Assembly (NCBI GenBank): GCA_015493525.1
Contig: WGCY01000021.1
Location: 1-48,359, forward strand
DNA: 48,359 bases
Direction of reading: 5' to 3'
From: Bacteroidales bacterium
Lineage (GTDB): Bacteria > Bacteroidota > Bacteroidia > Bacteroidales > F082
Shown: positions 36,150-43,670 of the stretch, piece after piece
How the letters are laid out: the number at the start of each line of letters is the position of its first letter
Numbering within the stretch: the first letter of the stretch is position 1
Program-made: the position numbers and the translations under genes
The notes under the pieces: model-generated
The model's input: only the letters and a program-made list of their open reading frames with translations
Told to the model about the DNA's origin: nothing
Database searches by the model: none

Positions 36150-36554
36150 TTACTTTCCATTGTTTTTTAGTTCATATTCTTCGACATAAGCACCCAGGGC
36201 CCTTTCCACATTGCGTATATCATTCAACACTTCATCATCATTAAAACGAAGTACCGTAAAACCAATTTCTTCCAGTAATTTTTGCCTGATTTCATCCTTT
36301 TTAACTACTCCTTCATTCAAGTGGGTAATTCCGTCAACTTCTATGATAAGCATTAGCCCTGGACACATGAAATCGGCAATGTAACTCAGAACAGGTCTTT
36401 GTCGCCTGAATTTATAGCCATGTAGTTGACCTGCCCTTAAAACATACTTCCACAGACAGGCTTCTGCTTTGGTCATATTATGCCTTAACTCATTGGCATA
36501 ATGTCGTAAATTTTTGTTATAATGATAGTTGTTGGATTTAGAGGCTGGTTGCAT
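36150..36554 (-). CDS. DUF559 / Vsr-like endonuclease-domain protein (copy 1, intact)
   Basis: The 134-residue protein has the DUF559 pattern: an N-terminal helix pair (ANELRHNMTKAEACLWKYVLR), then GYKFRRQRPVLSYIADFMCPGLMLIIEVDG with acidic residues Asp61, Glu72 and Asp74 in a PD-(D/E)xK-like arrangement, and VLRFNDDEVL. Family members are thought to be nuclease-fold proteins but their role is not established. The ATG at 36554 is chosen; the frame is open to 36641, but that part is the flanking repeat. Hairpin + G-rich elements flank the gene in inverted orientation. It interrupts the glycosyltransferase/flippase gene order. Confidence 0.8.
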   Translation of the reverse strand: MQPASKSNNYHYNKNLRHYANELRHNMTKAEACLWKYVLRAGQLHGYKFRRQRPVLSYIADFMCPGLMLIIEVDGITHLNEGVVKKDEIRQKLLEEIGFTVLRFNDDEVLNDIRNVERALGAYVEEYELKNNGK

Positions 36555-36585
36555 GGAAAGATTAGTAAAATTAGAATGTTTGATT

Positions 36586-36618
36586 TTCCACCCCCTGCAC
36601 CCCCGAAGTAAATTCGGG
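36586..36618 (-). repeat. REP-like element between the DUF559 gene and wzx
   Basis: On the minus strand a 6-bp stem (CCCGAA / TTCGGG, loop of 5 nt, 36602-36618) is followed by a tail ending GGGGGTGCAGGGGGTGGAA. Further G/C-rich words (CCAAAAGGGG, GGGGGAGGTTGGGGGC) continue to 36673, into the 3' end of the wzx reading frame. Confidence 0.55.
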
Positions 36619-36646
36619 ACAGGCTCTCCAAAAGGGGACAATACCG

Positions 36647-38098
36647 TTAATAATCTGGGGGAGGTTGGGGGCTTTTAAAAGCAAACGAAACCAGCGACTT
36701 AAGCAATGGTTCCCTAAAAAGAAATAGCTGTACAACAAAATAAAGAACAGATGAAATCAGCACGGCAACAAAAAGCCCTAAAAACAGTGGCGCATTTATC
36801 CCCCGAAACCATAGTGCCACAGGTATAAAAAGCAGCGAAGCCACAAAAGCCTTTACCGCCAGTAACCATTTCAGCCTGATTTTCATTTTTCGGCCTGCAA
36901 AATAATAAGCCACGAATGATACAGCCGCTTCTGCGGCAAGCAGGGCCAAAGCGGCACCTTTGTCTTTAAACATCCTTATTAGGATCAGGTTAAACACCAG
37001 GCTGGTTCCCATTCCCACGACAGTGGCCCACAGATATTGTTTTTCAAAGCCTCCGGGAATCAGCAGTTGCATGCCGAAAAGATGTCCCAGCCCCACAAGA
37101 AAAATGACCGGTGAAAGAAGCCGCAAAGTGAGTACGGCACCAGCAAATTGGGACCCGGAGAAAGCAAGCATAATTTCCGGGGCAAAAATAAAGAGCCCCA
37201 CCGACACAGGGATACCAAACAGACAAATATAAGCAAAAGATTGCGAAACCTGTTTATCGAGGGAAACAGTGTTTTTTATATCAATGTTTTTAGTTATTCC
37301 CGGAATCAGCACAGTACCAAGAGAAGTAATCAACGGAATAATAACCAGTGTCAGTTTTTTTGCAGCTGTATAATAACCCACTGCCTTGTCGTTTGTCATA
37401 AACCCCAGCAACAAAACATCACCGAGTGTATAGACGCTGATTGTCAGTGACGAAACAAAGAGCGTAAAAAGCCCCCTAAAATGGTTTTTAAGTTGCAGAT
37501 GATGAAATCCCAGGCTTACCTGCCCTTTCAGGCGGATTAAATTCCAGGCATTATTGGCAAGAATTGAGAAAATGGTAATCAGAAAATAGACCATCAAGTC
37601 CTGCCGTATCCTAACAAAAAGGAAAAGTGCAATCAATGCAAGGGTTTTAATCACGATTGAACGCAATGAAAGAAAGCGAAACTCTTCCATGCCCATGTAA
37701 AACCAGTCGAGCACCGAAAAACCCGACAACACAAGCAGCCCTCCGATAAGATAATAATTCAGGGAGGCATGAAACCAGCCTACTGACAATATAACCACCA
37801 GATAGATTACCAGCAGCAACAGTGAACTGATAAAATGAATCAAGACAAGCCCGGAGAATAATTTGCTCAGCTTTTGTTTGTTCCCTTTTGCTTTAGCCAC
37901 TTCACGCATGCCATAAACAGGAATCCCCACCTGGGCAAACATCACAAAATAGGTGGCAAAAGCAACCACAAACTGTACTTTCCCTATGCCTTCCGGACCA
38001 AGAATACGGGAAGCATAAGAAAAACTTACAATGGGAAAAAACAGATTGCTCAAAAGGAGCAGCCCGTTATAAAAGAAATTCTTTTTAACTAAAGTCAA
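36647..38098 (-). CDS. wzx: Wzx-type polysaccharide flippase (MOP superfamily)
   Basis: The 483-residue protein has 12 or more transmembrane helices and begins VKKNFFYNGLLLLSNLFFPIVSFSYASRILGPEGIGKVQFV, the pattern of Wzx/RfbX flippases, which move lipid-linked repeat units across the inner membrane. The start is TTG (TTG-ACT-TTA). The last residues (KSPQPPPDY) are encoded by G/C-rich repeat sequence, suggesting the original C-terminus was replaced when the DUF559 unit arrived. A perfect long hairpin sits 15 bp upstream of the start. WecA-like and exosortase genes lie upstream on the same strand. Confidence 0.88.
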   Translation of the reverse strand: MTLVKKNFFYNGLLLLSNLFFPIVSFSYASRILGPEGIGKVQFVVAFATYFVMFAQVGIPVYGMREVAKAKGNKQKLSKLFSGLVLIHFISSLLLLVIYLVVILSVGWFHASLNYYLIGGLLVLSGFSVLDWFYMGMEEFRFLSLRSIVIKTLALIALFLFVRIRQDLMVYFLITIFSILANNAWNLIRLKGQVSLGFHHLQLKNHFRGLFTLFVSSLTISVYTLGDVLLLGFMTNDKAVGYYTAAKKLTLVIIPLITSLGTVLIPGITKNIDIKNTVSLDKQVSQSFAYICLFGIPVSVGLFIFAPEIMLAFSGSQFAGAVLTLRLLSPVIFLVGLGHLFGMQLLIPGGFEKQYLWATVVGMGTSLVFNLILIRMFKDKGAALALLAAEAAVSFVAYYFAGRKMKIRLKWLLAVKAFVASLLFIPVALWFRGINAPLFLGLFVAVLISSVLYFVVQLFLFREPLLKSLVSFAFKSPQPPPDY

Positions 38099-38113
38099 AG
38101 AAAAGATGTTTAT

Positions 38114-38170
38114 TAACCTGAGTTCGAGATAAGACTTACATACGGAAAGTCTTATCTCGAACTCAGGTTA
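38114..38170. repeat. Perfect 24-bp inverted repeat in the wzx leader
   Basis: Two 24-nt arms (38114-38137 and 38147-38170) are exactly complementary around a 9-nt loop. The structure has no T-run. It lies in the 145-bp gap between the WecA-like gene and wzx, its 3' arm ending 15 bp before the wzx start. It could be a MITE-like relic, or an RNA hairpin affecting wzx expression. Confidence 0.85.
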
Positions 38171-38243
38171 TTAGATTCTCACGGCACGCCAACCCATATG
38201 GCCTGCCTGAAAGTGCCTCAGAATTAAACGGAAGGAGTAAAAA

Positions 38244-39377
38244 TTATTCTGCATCAGCGACAAAGCCATTCTTGCCAACTTTGTTTTTTCCACGCCGCTT
38301 TCTCAGCTGATAATAAGGGATAAACGTAAGGACCATGGCTGAAACAAATAATATCGTTGTCAACCGCAAAATGCCCATGTTCCTCAATAAAAAAGAGGCA
38401 ACGATAAAAACCAGGTTTGTAACGAGAAGTATTATGGTTGATATCCGATGGCTTCCCGTAAGTTCAAGCACGTAATGATGCACATGACGTTTGTCCGGTT
38501 TAAACGGAGAAGTTCCCCTGGCCATCCGTATAGCCATAACACGTATGGTATCGAAGATGGGAATCACGAGAATACCAATGGAGACAGCCGGCGCGGCATG
38601 AATTATATACCTACTGTTTACAGCATCTGCCAGATTCAGCTCATTAAATTTAATGGCAAAAATTGACAAAATAAATCCCACCAGCAGGGAGCCGATATCC
38701 CCCATGAATATTTTATATTTCTTAGAAAAGAAATTGAACCTGAAAAAGGCCAATAATGCACCCACAAGTGCTGTGGAAAGAATGGCAAGTTGCAGCTTAC
38801 CTGCCAGAAAAAACCAAATACCAAAAGCAAGGGAAGCCAGAATTCCTACCCCGGAAGAGAGTCCATCAATACCATCAATCAGGTTAAATGCATTGACTAT
38901 GGCCACAATGACAAACAAGCTGAGAATATCGCTGGAGGCAGTATTCAAAACACCAATGCTCATAAAACCGTGCAAATCGGAAATACGAACCCCGCCCAAA
39001 TCAATAATGATGCCTGCTGCAATGATTTGCCCAATAAATTTTTTCAATGGGCTCAACCCTGTGATATCATCTTTTAACCCGACAAAAAAGATAACTAGGC
39101 TTCCCGCTATAATATATTGAATATAAGGTATCTTTGCAATATTCACAAAAACCATAGAGGCTATTATAAATCCTGCGAAAATGGCAATACCTCCCAGTGT
39201 GGGAGTAATATTTTCGTGTGAAGTCCTCCCGTTGGGCACATCATAAAGATTCTTGGCACGGGCAACTTCTATCAATGGGGGAATGGAAATATACGTTATC
39301 ATAAATGCCAGGAGGAAAGTCCCCCAAAAGACAAAATGTTCGTTTAACAAAAGAATTCCCATAGAGTACTGTTTCAT
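38244..39377 (-). CDS. WecA/MraY-family undecaprenyl-phosphate sugar-1-phosphate transferase
   Basis: The 377-residue polytopic enzyme has the family acid motifs: Asp103-Asp104 in GLKDDITGLSP, NLIDGIDGL (165-173), FMGDIGSLLVGF (224-235) and the cytoplasmic HVHH segment in KPDKRHVHHYVLELTG. It would transfer GlcNAc-1-phosphate or a related sugar to undecaprenyl phosphate. The ATG at 39377 (MKQYSMGILLL) is preferred over an in-frame ATG at 39431. It is one of three different initiating transferases in the locus. The exosortase gene lies directly upstream on the same strand. Confidence 0.92.
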   Translation of the reverse strand: MKQYSMGILLLNEHFVFWGTFLLAFMITYISIPPLIEVARAKNLYDVPNGRTSHENITPTLGGIAIFAGFIIASMVFVNIAKIPYIQYIIAGSLVIFFVGLKDDITGLSPLKKFIGQIIAAGIIIDLGGVRISDLHGFMSIGVLNTASSDILSLFVIVAIVNAFNLIDGIDGLSSGVGILASLAFGIWFFLAGKLQLAILSTALVGALLAFFRFNFFSKKYKIFMGDIGSLLVGFILSIFAIKFNELNLADAVNSRYIIHAAPAVSIGILVIPIFDTIRVMAIRMARGTSPFKPDKRHVHHYVLELTGSHRISTIILLVTNLVFIVASFLLRNMGILRLTTILFVSAMVLTFIPYYQLRKRRGKNKVGKNGFVADAE

Positions 39378-39469
39378 ACTATTGTATTGCAAAGGTAGAC
39401 GAAAAGAAGCAAATAACAAGACAACAGCCAATTATATTTACCCCTTTTCACAGGCCGTTTCGGACAAAA

Positions 39470-40033
39470 TTATTTTTCTATCTCACGGGAGGGGTTTCTG
39501 AATTTCTCCACCCACCATACCCAAAGGCCAAACATGACCACGTAAAAGAAAGGACGAAAAATATAGCTGTGTGCAAAATGCCAATGTTGGGGAAGATAAA
39601 TCATAGTGGCAGCAAGGCCTACAATGCGAAAGACATTTATAATATGGACAATCACCAGCCCCATTGGAATAAACCAGATTTTGTGTTTCCACGGTCCCGG
39701 GAAAACAGTCATTAACACAATCCACTCCATAGATTGTTTCAGGCTGCTGCAACTGGGATGCATCAACAAATGTCCGTTTTTAACAGCGATAACCCTGCCA
39801 TGGACAGCAAAATCAAGGTTTGTCAAATGTTTCAACGCCCAGACACTATGCCGGATTAAGGCTTTTACCATAAATTCATATGTTGCACCGATAATATCCT
39901 GAAAAGGGACAAAATGCAAATGGTTGGCCCAATACCTGAAGAAAAAATGGAACCCGAGTATCAATACGGCAAACAGGACAATATCCCTAAACGGCTGGTA
40001 ACGCCTGTCCCGCAATAACTGTTCTGCTTTCAT
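39470..40033 (-). CDS. Exosortase/archaeosortase family transpeptidase, copy 2
   Basis: The 187-residue polytopic membrane protein is a paralogue of copy 1. The three family residues are Cys95 in MHPSCSSLKQ, Arg136 in HIINVFRI and His155 in WHFAHSYIFRPFFY. Shared blocks include FPGPWKxKxWxIPxGL before Arg and RPFFYVVxF after His. It is 15 bp downstream of an outer-membrane barrel gene and 92 bp upstream of the WecA-like gene, so co-transcription is likely. The CSSL variant of the usual CSGL around the nucleophile is a difference worth noting. Target protein unknown. Confidence 0.85.
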   Translation of the reverse strand: MKAEQLLRDRRYQPFRDIVLFAVLILGFHFFFRYWANHLHFVPFQDIIGATYEFMVKALIRHSVWALKHLTNLDFAVHGRVIAVKNGHLLMHPSCSSLKQSMEWIVLMTVFPGPWKHKIWFIPMGLVIVHIINVFRIVGLAATMIYLPQHWHFAHSYIFRPFFYVVMFGLWVWWVEKFRNPSREIEK

Positions 40034-40048
40034 AATTTTAACTGTTTT

Positions 40049-41740
40049 TTAAAACCCGATATTTGTCCCAATGGTAACCGTATTTGTCTTTCCCCAATAG
40101 TATTGGGGAGAGTATTTTTTTATGTATGCCGCATCTCCCGTGATATCTGAATAACGGTATTTAAAAAAGACATACGTATTGGCGACAATCTCATACCGTG
40201 CTGAAAACAACACCATCGCATTTTGCCATTTCAGGTTTTTAAACACCGGTACTTTATGCATGTAACATCTGGGATGTTGGGTTTCACATTCCGCATAGCT
40301 GTAGTCATCGTAATGCCTCGCCAGAGTATACGAAAGTGAAAAGTGAAGCCCCCTGATGGGCTTATACTGCAAAGCAACATAATATTCTTTGGAATTGTCC
40401 TTCAGGTAATGTCCCATATTATAAAGGTCGCTGGTATAATCCTGCGTGGCAATCCGGTGTTGGTAAACAAACGGCTTGGTCAAAGTAAATTCCGCTGTCA
40501 GTGCTACATTTTGAAGCGGGAAGTTACTTACCCGTAGCCCCCCTTTATAACCTAACAGGTTAAACTCATCTTTTGCTTTCACATGGCTGAAGCTAAAATC
40601 ATCGAAAAACATATCAAAATAGAGATGGAGATGCTTTATGTTTCTTGAGCTAATGGCAAAATACATTTGGGAATTTTGCCCCGTTTGCAGCCCGCTCGTT
40701 CTGTTATTTAATGTATGATCAACTGATTTATAAAAAAGGAACGGGATCAGGTAAGCCGGATGGACACCAATATCGGTATAAATGATAGAATTCCCAAAAG
40801 AAAGGTTTAAGTGGCGTATGGGATAAAAGGTAAACATACTGGCGGCCATGTATTTGGGATGGAAGACCGTACGATAAGTCCCATCAATCCAATAGGAACG
40901 GCTGCTGTCCACTATGGCCGAAACCAGCCAGGCATGGTAATAGTTAAACTCAAACCATCTGACCGGTTTTAATTGTAGTTTGATCATGGCAGAAGAAGGG
41001 GCACGGCCCGACCGGATGTCCGTTCCATTGTACCCTACGCCCCATTCAACATCATCTTTAACAATCCCCACCGTTCCCCATTTCCAGGAATACATCAACC
41101 CGCCCCGCGCATCGCTGTATTGAATGCCGTTAACTTCCCCGCCATTCTTATAAGGAACCCCGGGAGTTTGCACAAAATATTCCGGTGTAACCATGACGCG
41201 GTTTAAATCATTGTCGCGCACGCTGGTGTAAAAAGAAAAATGTTTCCCGATGTAGCCAAACAGGGAAAAGAAACCCCAGGTGTGCTTCAACCCGCCGTTT
41301 TCGTTGGTGCTGTACGACATTCCCAATATGGGCTGTATTGCCAAAGTAAAAGTAGAATCTTTATAAAAAAAACCGGGGGGATTGAGTGCCAACGCCGTTG
41401 TCTGTCTTTTGTTCAAAAACAGCCGGTGTTTTTCTATCTTTGCCCGGGGACTGCTGCTTTCTAAAAAGTATGCCTGTAAATAAAAGTTCAGCTCTTTTTC
41501 TTGTCGCTTATTTAAGGCAATTTTATTTGCAGCAACCTCATTTTTAACCTCTCGCAACTTATTATAAATCATCTTCCGGCTATAAGGCTTGATAACATCG
41601 TTAAGTTCGATATACTTTTGGTTAGCCATTTCATCCAAAAAATCATAAATATTTGTGTTGGAGATATGCTCGTACACAACCTGTGCCGGAACCACAAAAG
41701 GTATTGCCGCAAAAAGTAAAAACCAGTATATTTTTTTCAT
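40049..41740 (-). CDS. Outer-membrane beta-barrel protein, Wzi/RemB-like, copy 2
   Basis: The 563-residue protein has a signal peptide (MKKIYWFLLFAAIPFVVPAQ), an N-terminal region YDFLDEMANQKYIELNDVIKPYSRKMI, a short helical linker, then a barrel region with alternating strands ending GTNIGF. The middle part (DDVEWGVGYNGTDIRSGRAPSSAMIKLQLKPVRWFEFNYYHAWLVS) resembles Wzi capsule-assembly proteins. It is similar in layout to the barrel encoded next to exosortase copy 1. Predicted in the outer membrane, perhaps as the surface acceptor or anchor for the polysaccharide or sorted protein. Confidence 0.75.
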   Translation of the reverse strand: MKKIYWFLLFAAIPFVVPAQVVYEHISNTNIYDFLDEMANQKYIELNDVIKPYSRKMIYNKLREVKNEVAANKIALNKRQEKELNFYLQAYFLESSSPRAKIEKHRLFLNKRQTTALALNPPGFFYKDSTFTLAIQPILGMSYSTNENGGLKHTWGFFSLFGYIGKHFSFYTSVRDNDLNRVMVTPEYFVQTPGVPYKNGGEVNGIQYSDARGGLMYSWKWGTVGIVKDDVEWGVGYNGTDIRSGRAPSSAMIKLQLKPVRWFEFNYYHAWLVSAIVDSSRSYWIDGTYRTVFHPKYMAASMFTFYPIRHLNLSFGNSIIYTDIGVHPAYLIPFLFYKSVDHTLNNRTSGLQTGQNSQMYFAISSRNIKHLHLYFDMFFDDFSFSHVKAKDEFNLLGYKGGLRVSNFPLQNVALTAEFTLTKPFVYQHRIATQDYTSDLYNMGHYLKDNSKEYYVALQYKPIRGLHFSLSYTLARHYDDYSYAECETQHPRCYMHKVPVFKNLKWQNAMVLFSARYEIVANTYVFFKYRYSDITGDAAYIKKYSPQYYWGKTNTVTIGTNIGF

Positions 41741-41792
41741 TTGATGCAGAATTAATCAAAAACCGCAAATTATTATTTATTTGGCAAAGAAA

Positions 41793-42959
41793 TCAACGGC
41801 TTCTGACACGTCTAATCAGGATATTGTAAAGTGCTTTAAAGAAATATGAAACATCTGTCCGGAAAGGGTGCTTTTCATAAGCTTCCAGATAACGCATTTC
41901 CGAAGCCATAATTTCTTCCAGTGTTTTTGGCATATCGGCATAAAACGGAGGGACCAGTCCGTGTTTGTGTTTAATTCTCTTCTGTTTCAGTTCTTCAGAA
42001 TAGAGATTAAAATAATGATCGCTCAATGGCCTGACACCCACCAACTTAAGGTCCCCCTTGAGAAGATTAAAAATCATGGGAAATTCGTCAATCCAAAACT
42101 TCCTGAAAAAACGGCCTTCCGTTGTAACCCGGAAATCATCTTTAAATTTCCCGCCATCCCGTAAATTGTTGTGCTCATAAACATACTCCTGTAAGTATTC
42201 GGAATAAGCATACATGGTCCTCAACTTGTAAACAGTAAAAATTTTGCCATCCTTTCCCCTACGTTTCAACCGGACAAGAGGGCCATAAGTAGGCCGGTCA
42301 TCAAAAGCGGGTTCTTTTGTTTTTTTGGCCACAAAAAACAGTTCATTTGCTATGGTTTTCTCATCCACAATCTTAAAACCACACGAATACAGCCGGCCAA
42401 AAGTTTCGGATTTGGAAAGTACCCTGTACCTCTTTTTGTCTAATTTATAATAGATATTTTTCAGAACAGGCAGTTTGGGCATAACCCGCGTGTAAAGCAC
42501 ATCGAAAAAATAATAAATCCTGTTGAAAGGGAAAAAGAATCTTTTCAGTATGCGTTTTTTCCGATTTGTGTAAACCTCCACACTGCCGATAAAAGTTCCG
42601 CCCAAAGGCAACTTATCATTGACAGCCTCAAAAAATTTATTAATCCGCCGGAAATCATTAACTTTTCTCAGGTTTACAATGGCAGAGAATTTCCCGTAAG
42701 GTAATTTGAGGATATTAAAACGGGTGGACGTTTCGGCAAGGAAAGTATGGGGAGATGACAGGTCAATATACTTCTCAAAATATTTCCTGGGCCCTGCTCC
42801 CTTTTCTTCATCTACTATGCCTGTGAGTTCGTCAGCAGATAATACCGGTTCTTTTTTCCATACATCGCTTTCTTCATGGGAAATAGCTTTACTTTTCTTC
42901 CTTTCGGAAGACTTACCGGCAAAAAGCTGATTTTTTATTGCAACTGCCAATGGCCCCAT
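41793..42959 (-). CDS. Two-domain phosphoglycosyl transferase with an N-terminal methyltransferase-like region
   Basis: The 388-residue protein ends in a bacterial sugar-transferase domain (about 220-388): VRLKRRGKDGKIFTVYKLRTM, catalytic Asp291-Glu292 in WIDEFPMIFNLLKGD, and KLVGVRPLS, where most relatives have GPRP. The usual N-terminal membrane hairpin is not directly in front. Instead residues 80-213 (NLRKVNDFRRINKFFEAVNDKLPLGGTFIG ... FGRLYSCGFKIVDE) resemble the C-terminal half of a SAM-dependent methyltransferase fold without the SAM-binding GxGxG. Residues 141-162 are aromatic and hydrophobic and could bind the membrane. It lies upstream of the barrel and exosortase genes and probably belongs to that module. 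Confidence 0.75.
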   Translation of the reverse strand: MGPLAVAIKNQLFAGKSSERKKSKAISHEESDVWKKEPVLSADELTGIVDEEKGAGPRKYFEKYIDLSSPHTFLAETSTRFNILKLPYGKFSAIVNLRKVNDFRRINKFFEAVNDKLPLGGTFIGSVEVYTNRKKRILKRFFFPFNRIYYFFDVLYTRVMPKLPVLKNIYYKLDKKRYRVLSKSETFGRLYSCGFKIVDEKTIANELFFVAKKTKEPAFDDRPTYGPLVRLKRRGKDGKIFTVYKLRTMYAYSEYLQEYVYEHNNLRDGGKFKDDFRVTTEGRFFRKFWIDEFPMIFNLLKGDLKLVGVRPLSDHYFNLYSEELKQKRIKHKHGLVPPFYADMPKTLEEIMASEMRYLEAYEKHPFRTDVSYFFKALYNILIRRVRSR

Positions 42960-42973
42960 GAATTAAATTTTGA

Positions 42974-42981
42974 CAAAAATA
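42974..42981 (-). promoter_or_regulatory. Candidate -7 promoter element (TATTTTTG) for the two-domain transferase gene
   Basis: A perfect TAnnTTTG match ends 15 bp before the ATG. No clear -33 element was seen. It could drive the transferase, barrel, exosortase and WecA-like genes. Confidence 0.35.
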
Positions 42982-43130
42982 ATAAAATTCCGGGTTTGGG
43001 TTCATTTTGCCTGCTTCTCAGGCAAAATATTATTTTGAGGTGCTGGCCATAAAATTCTTAATATTTTCTTTTCGGGCAAAACTGTATTTTTAAATTTGAA
43101 AACAGGGAGATGTATTATTTCCGGAACGAA

Positions 43131-43594
43131 TTCCCCTCCTTTGGAGGGGCGTAGGGGTGGGTTTCATAAATTTTCACCATGTTCCAATATCCAATATTCA
43201 ATGGTCCTCAACACATTGGCCATATCTCTTTTCACCTCCCGGTCATCAAACCTTAAAAAACGGACCCCCATATTTTCCAATCGTTTTTGCCGTTGCTCAT
43301 CATTGACCATTACTTCTTCAAAATCATGGCTCATTCCGTCAACTTCTATGGCCAACATTAAACTTTTACAGTAGAAATCAACAATGTAATTGTCAATAGG
43401 ACGCTGACGGTCAAAATCATATCCCAACATTTTTTCTGCTTCAATTCATTCCAGAGTAGAACTTCCGAAAAGGTCATATCATTTCGTAAAGCCTTGGCCA
43501 GGGATTTTAGTTTGGAGTTATAAGGCAGTATCTTGCGTTTCATTTTTTTGTTTGTAATAACTAACCCACCCCTACGCCCCTCCAAGGAGGGGAA
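43131..43594 (-). mobile_element. DUF559 unit with 32-33 bp terminal inverted repeats
   Basis: The left end (43131-43163) and the right end (43563-43594) are the same sequence in opposite orientation apart from one base in a loop. Each end contains a hairpin (CCCCTCC / GGAGGGG) followed by CGTAGGGGTGGGTT pointing inward. The stop codon of the DUF559 frame touches the left repeat. The whole unit is about 464 bp. It separates the two-domain transferase gene from the FemAB-like gene. Confidence 0.7.
43164..43543 (-). pseudogene. DUF559 endonuclease-domain gene with a frameshift at a poly-A run (copy 2)
   Basis: Two overlapping frames together give a complete DUF559 protein of about 126 residues. 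The first starts at ATG 43543 (MKRKILPYNSKLKSLAKALRN...) and reads ELKQKK; the second continues MLGYDFDRQRP, IVDFYCKS, LAIEVDGMSH and FLRFDDREV. The break is at six A residues (minus strand, 43435-43430); seven would restore a single frame. This may be an inactivating mutation, a sequencing error, or a site of transcriptional slippage. Motif residues of the nuclease fold are intact. Terminal inverted repeats flank the gene. Confidence 0.75.
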
Positions 43595-43670
43595 TAACAG
43601 CATTGTTAGAAGATTCCGGATAAAATTAGAAAAGTTTGAATAGAAAACCAACTTTATGCTTCTCATTTTT

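Noticed and set aside
35897-36160. Minus-strand frame of 87 codons beside the DUF559 gene
   Set aside because: It reads through the REP-like elements; Pro/Arg/Gly-rich without any domain pattern.
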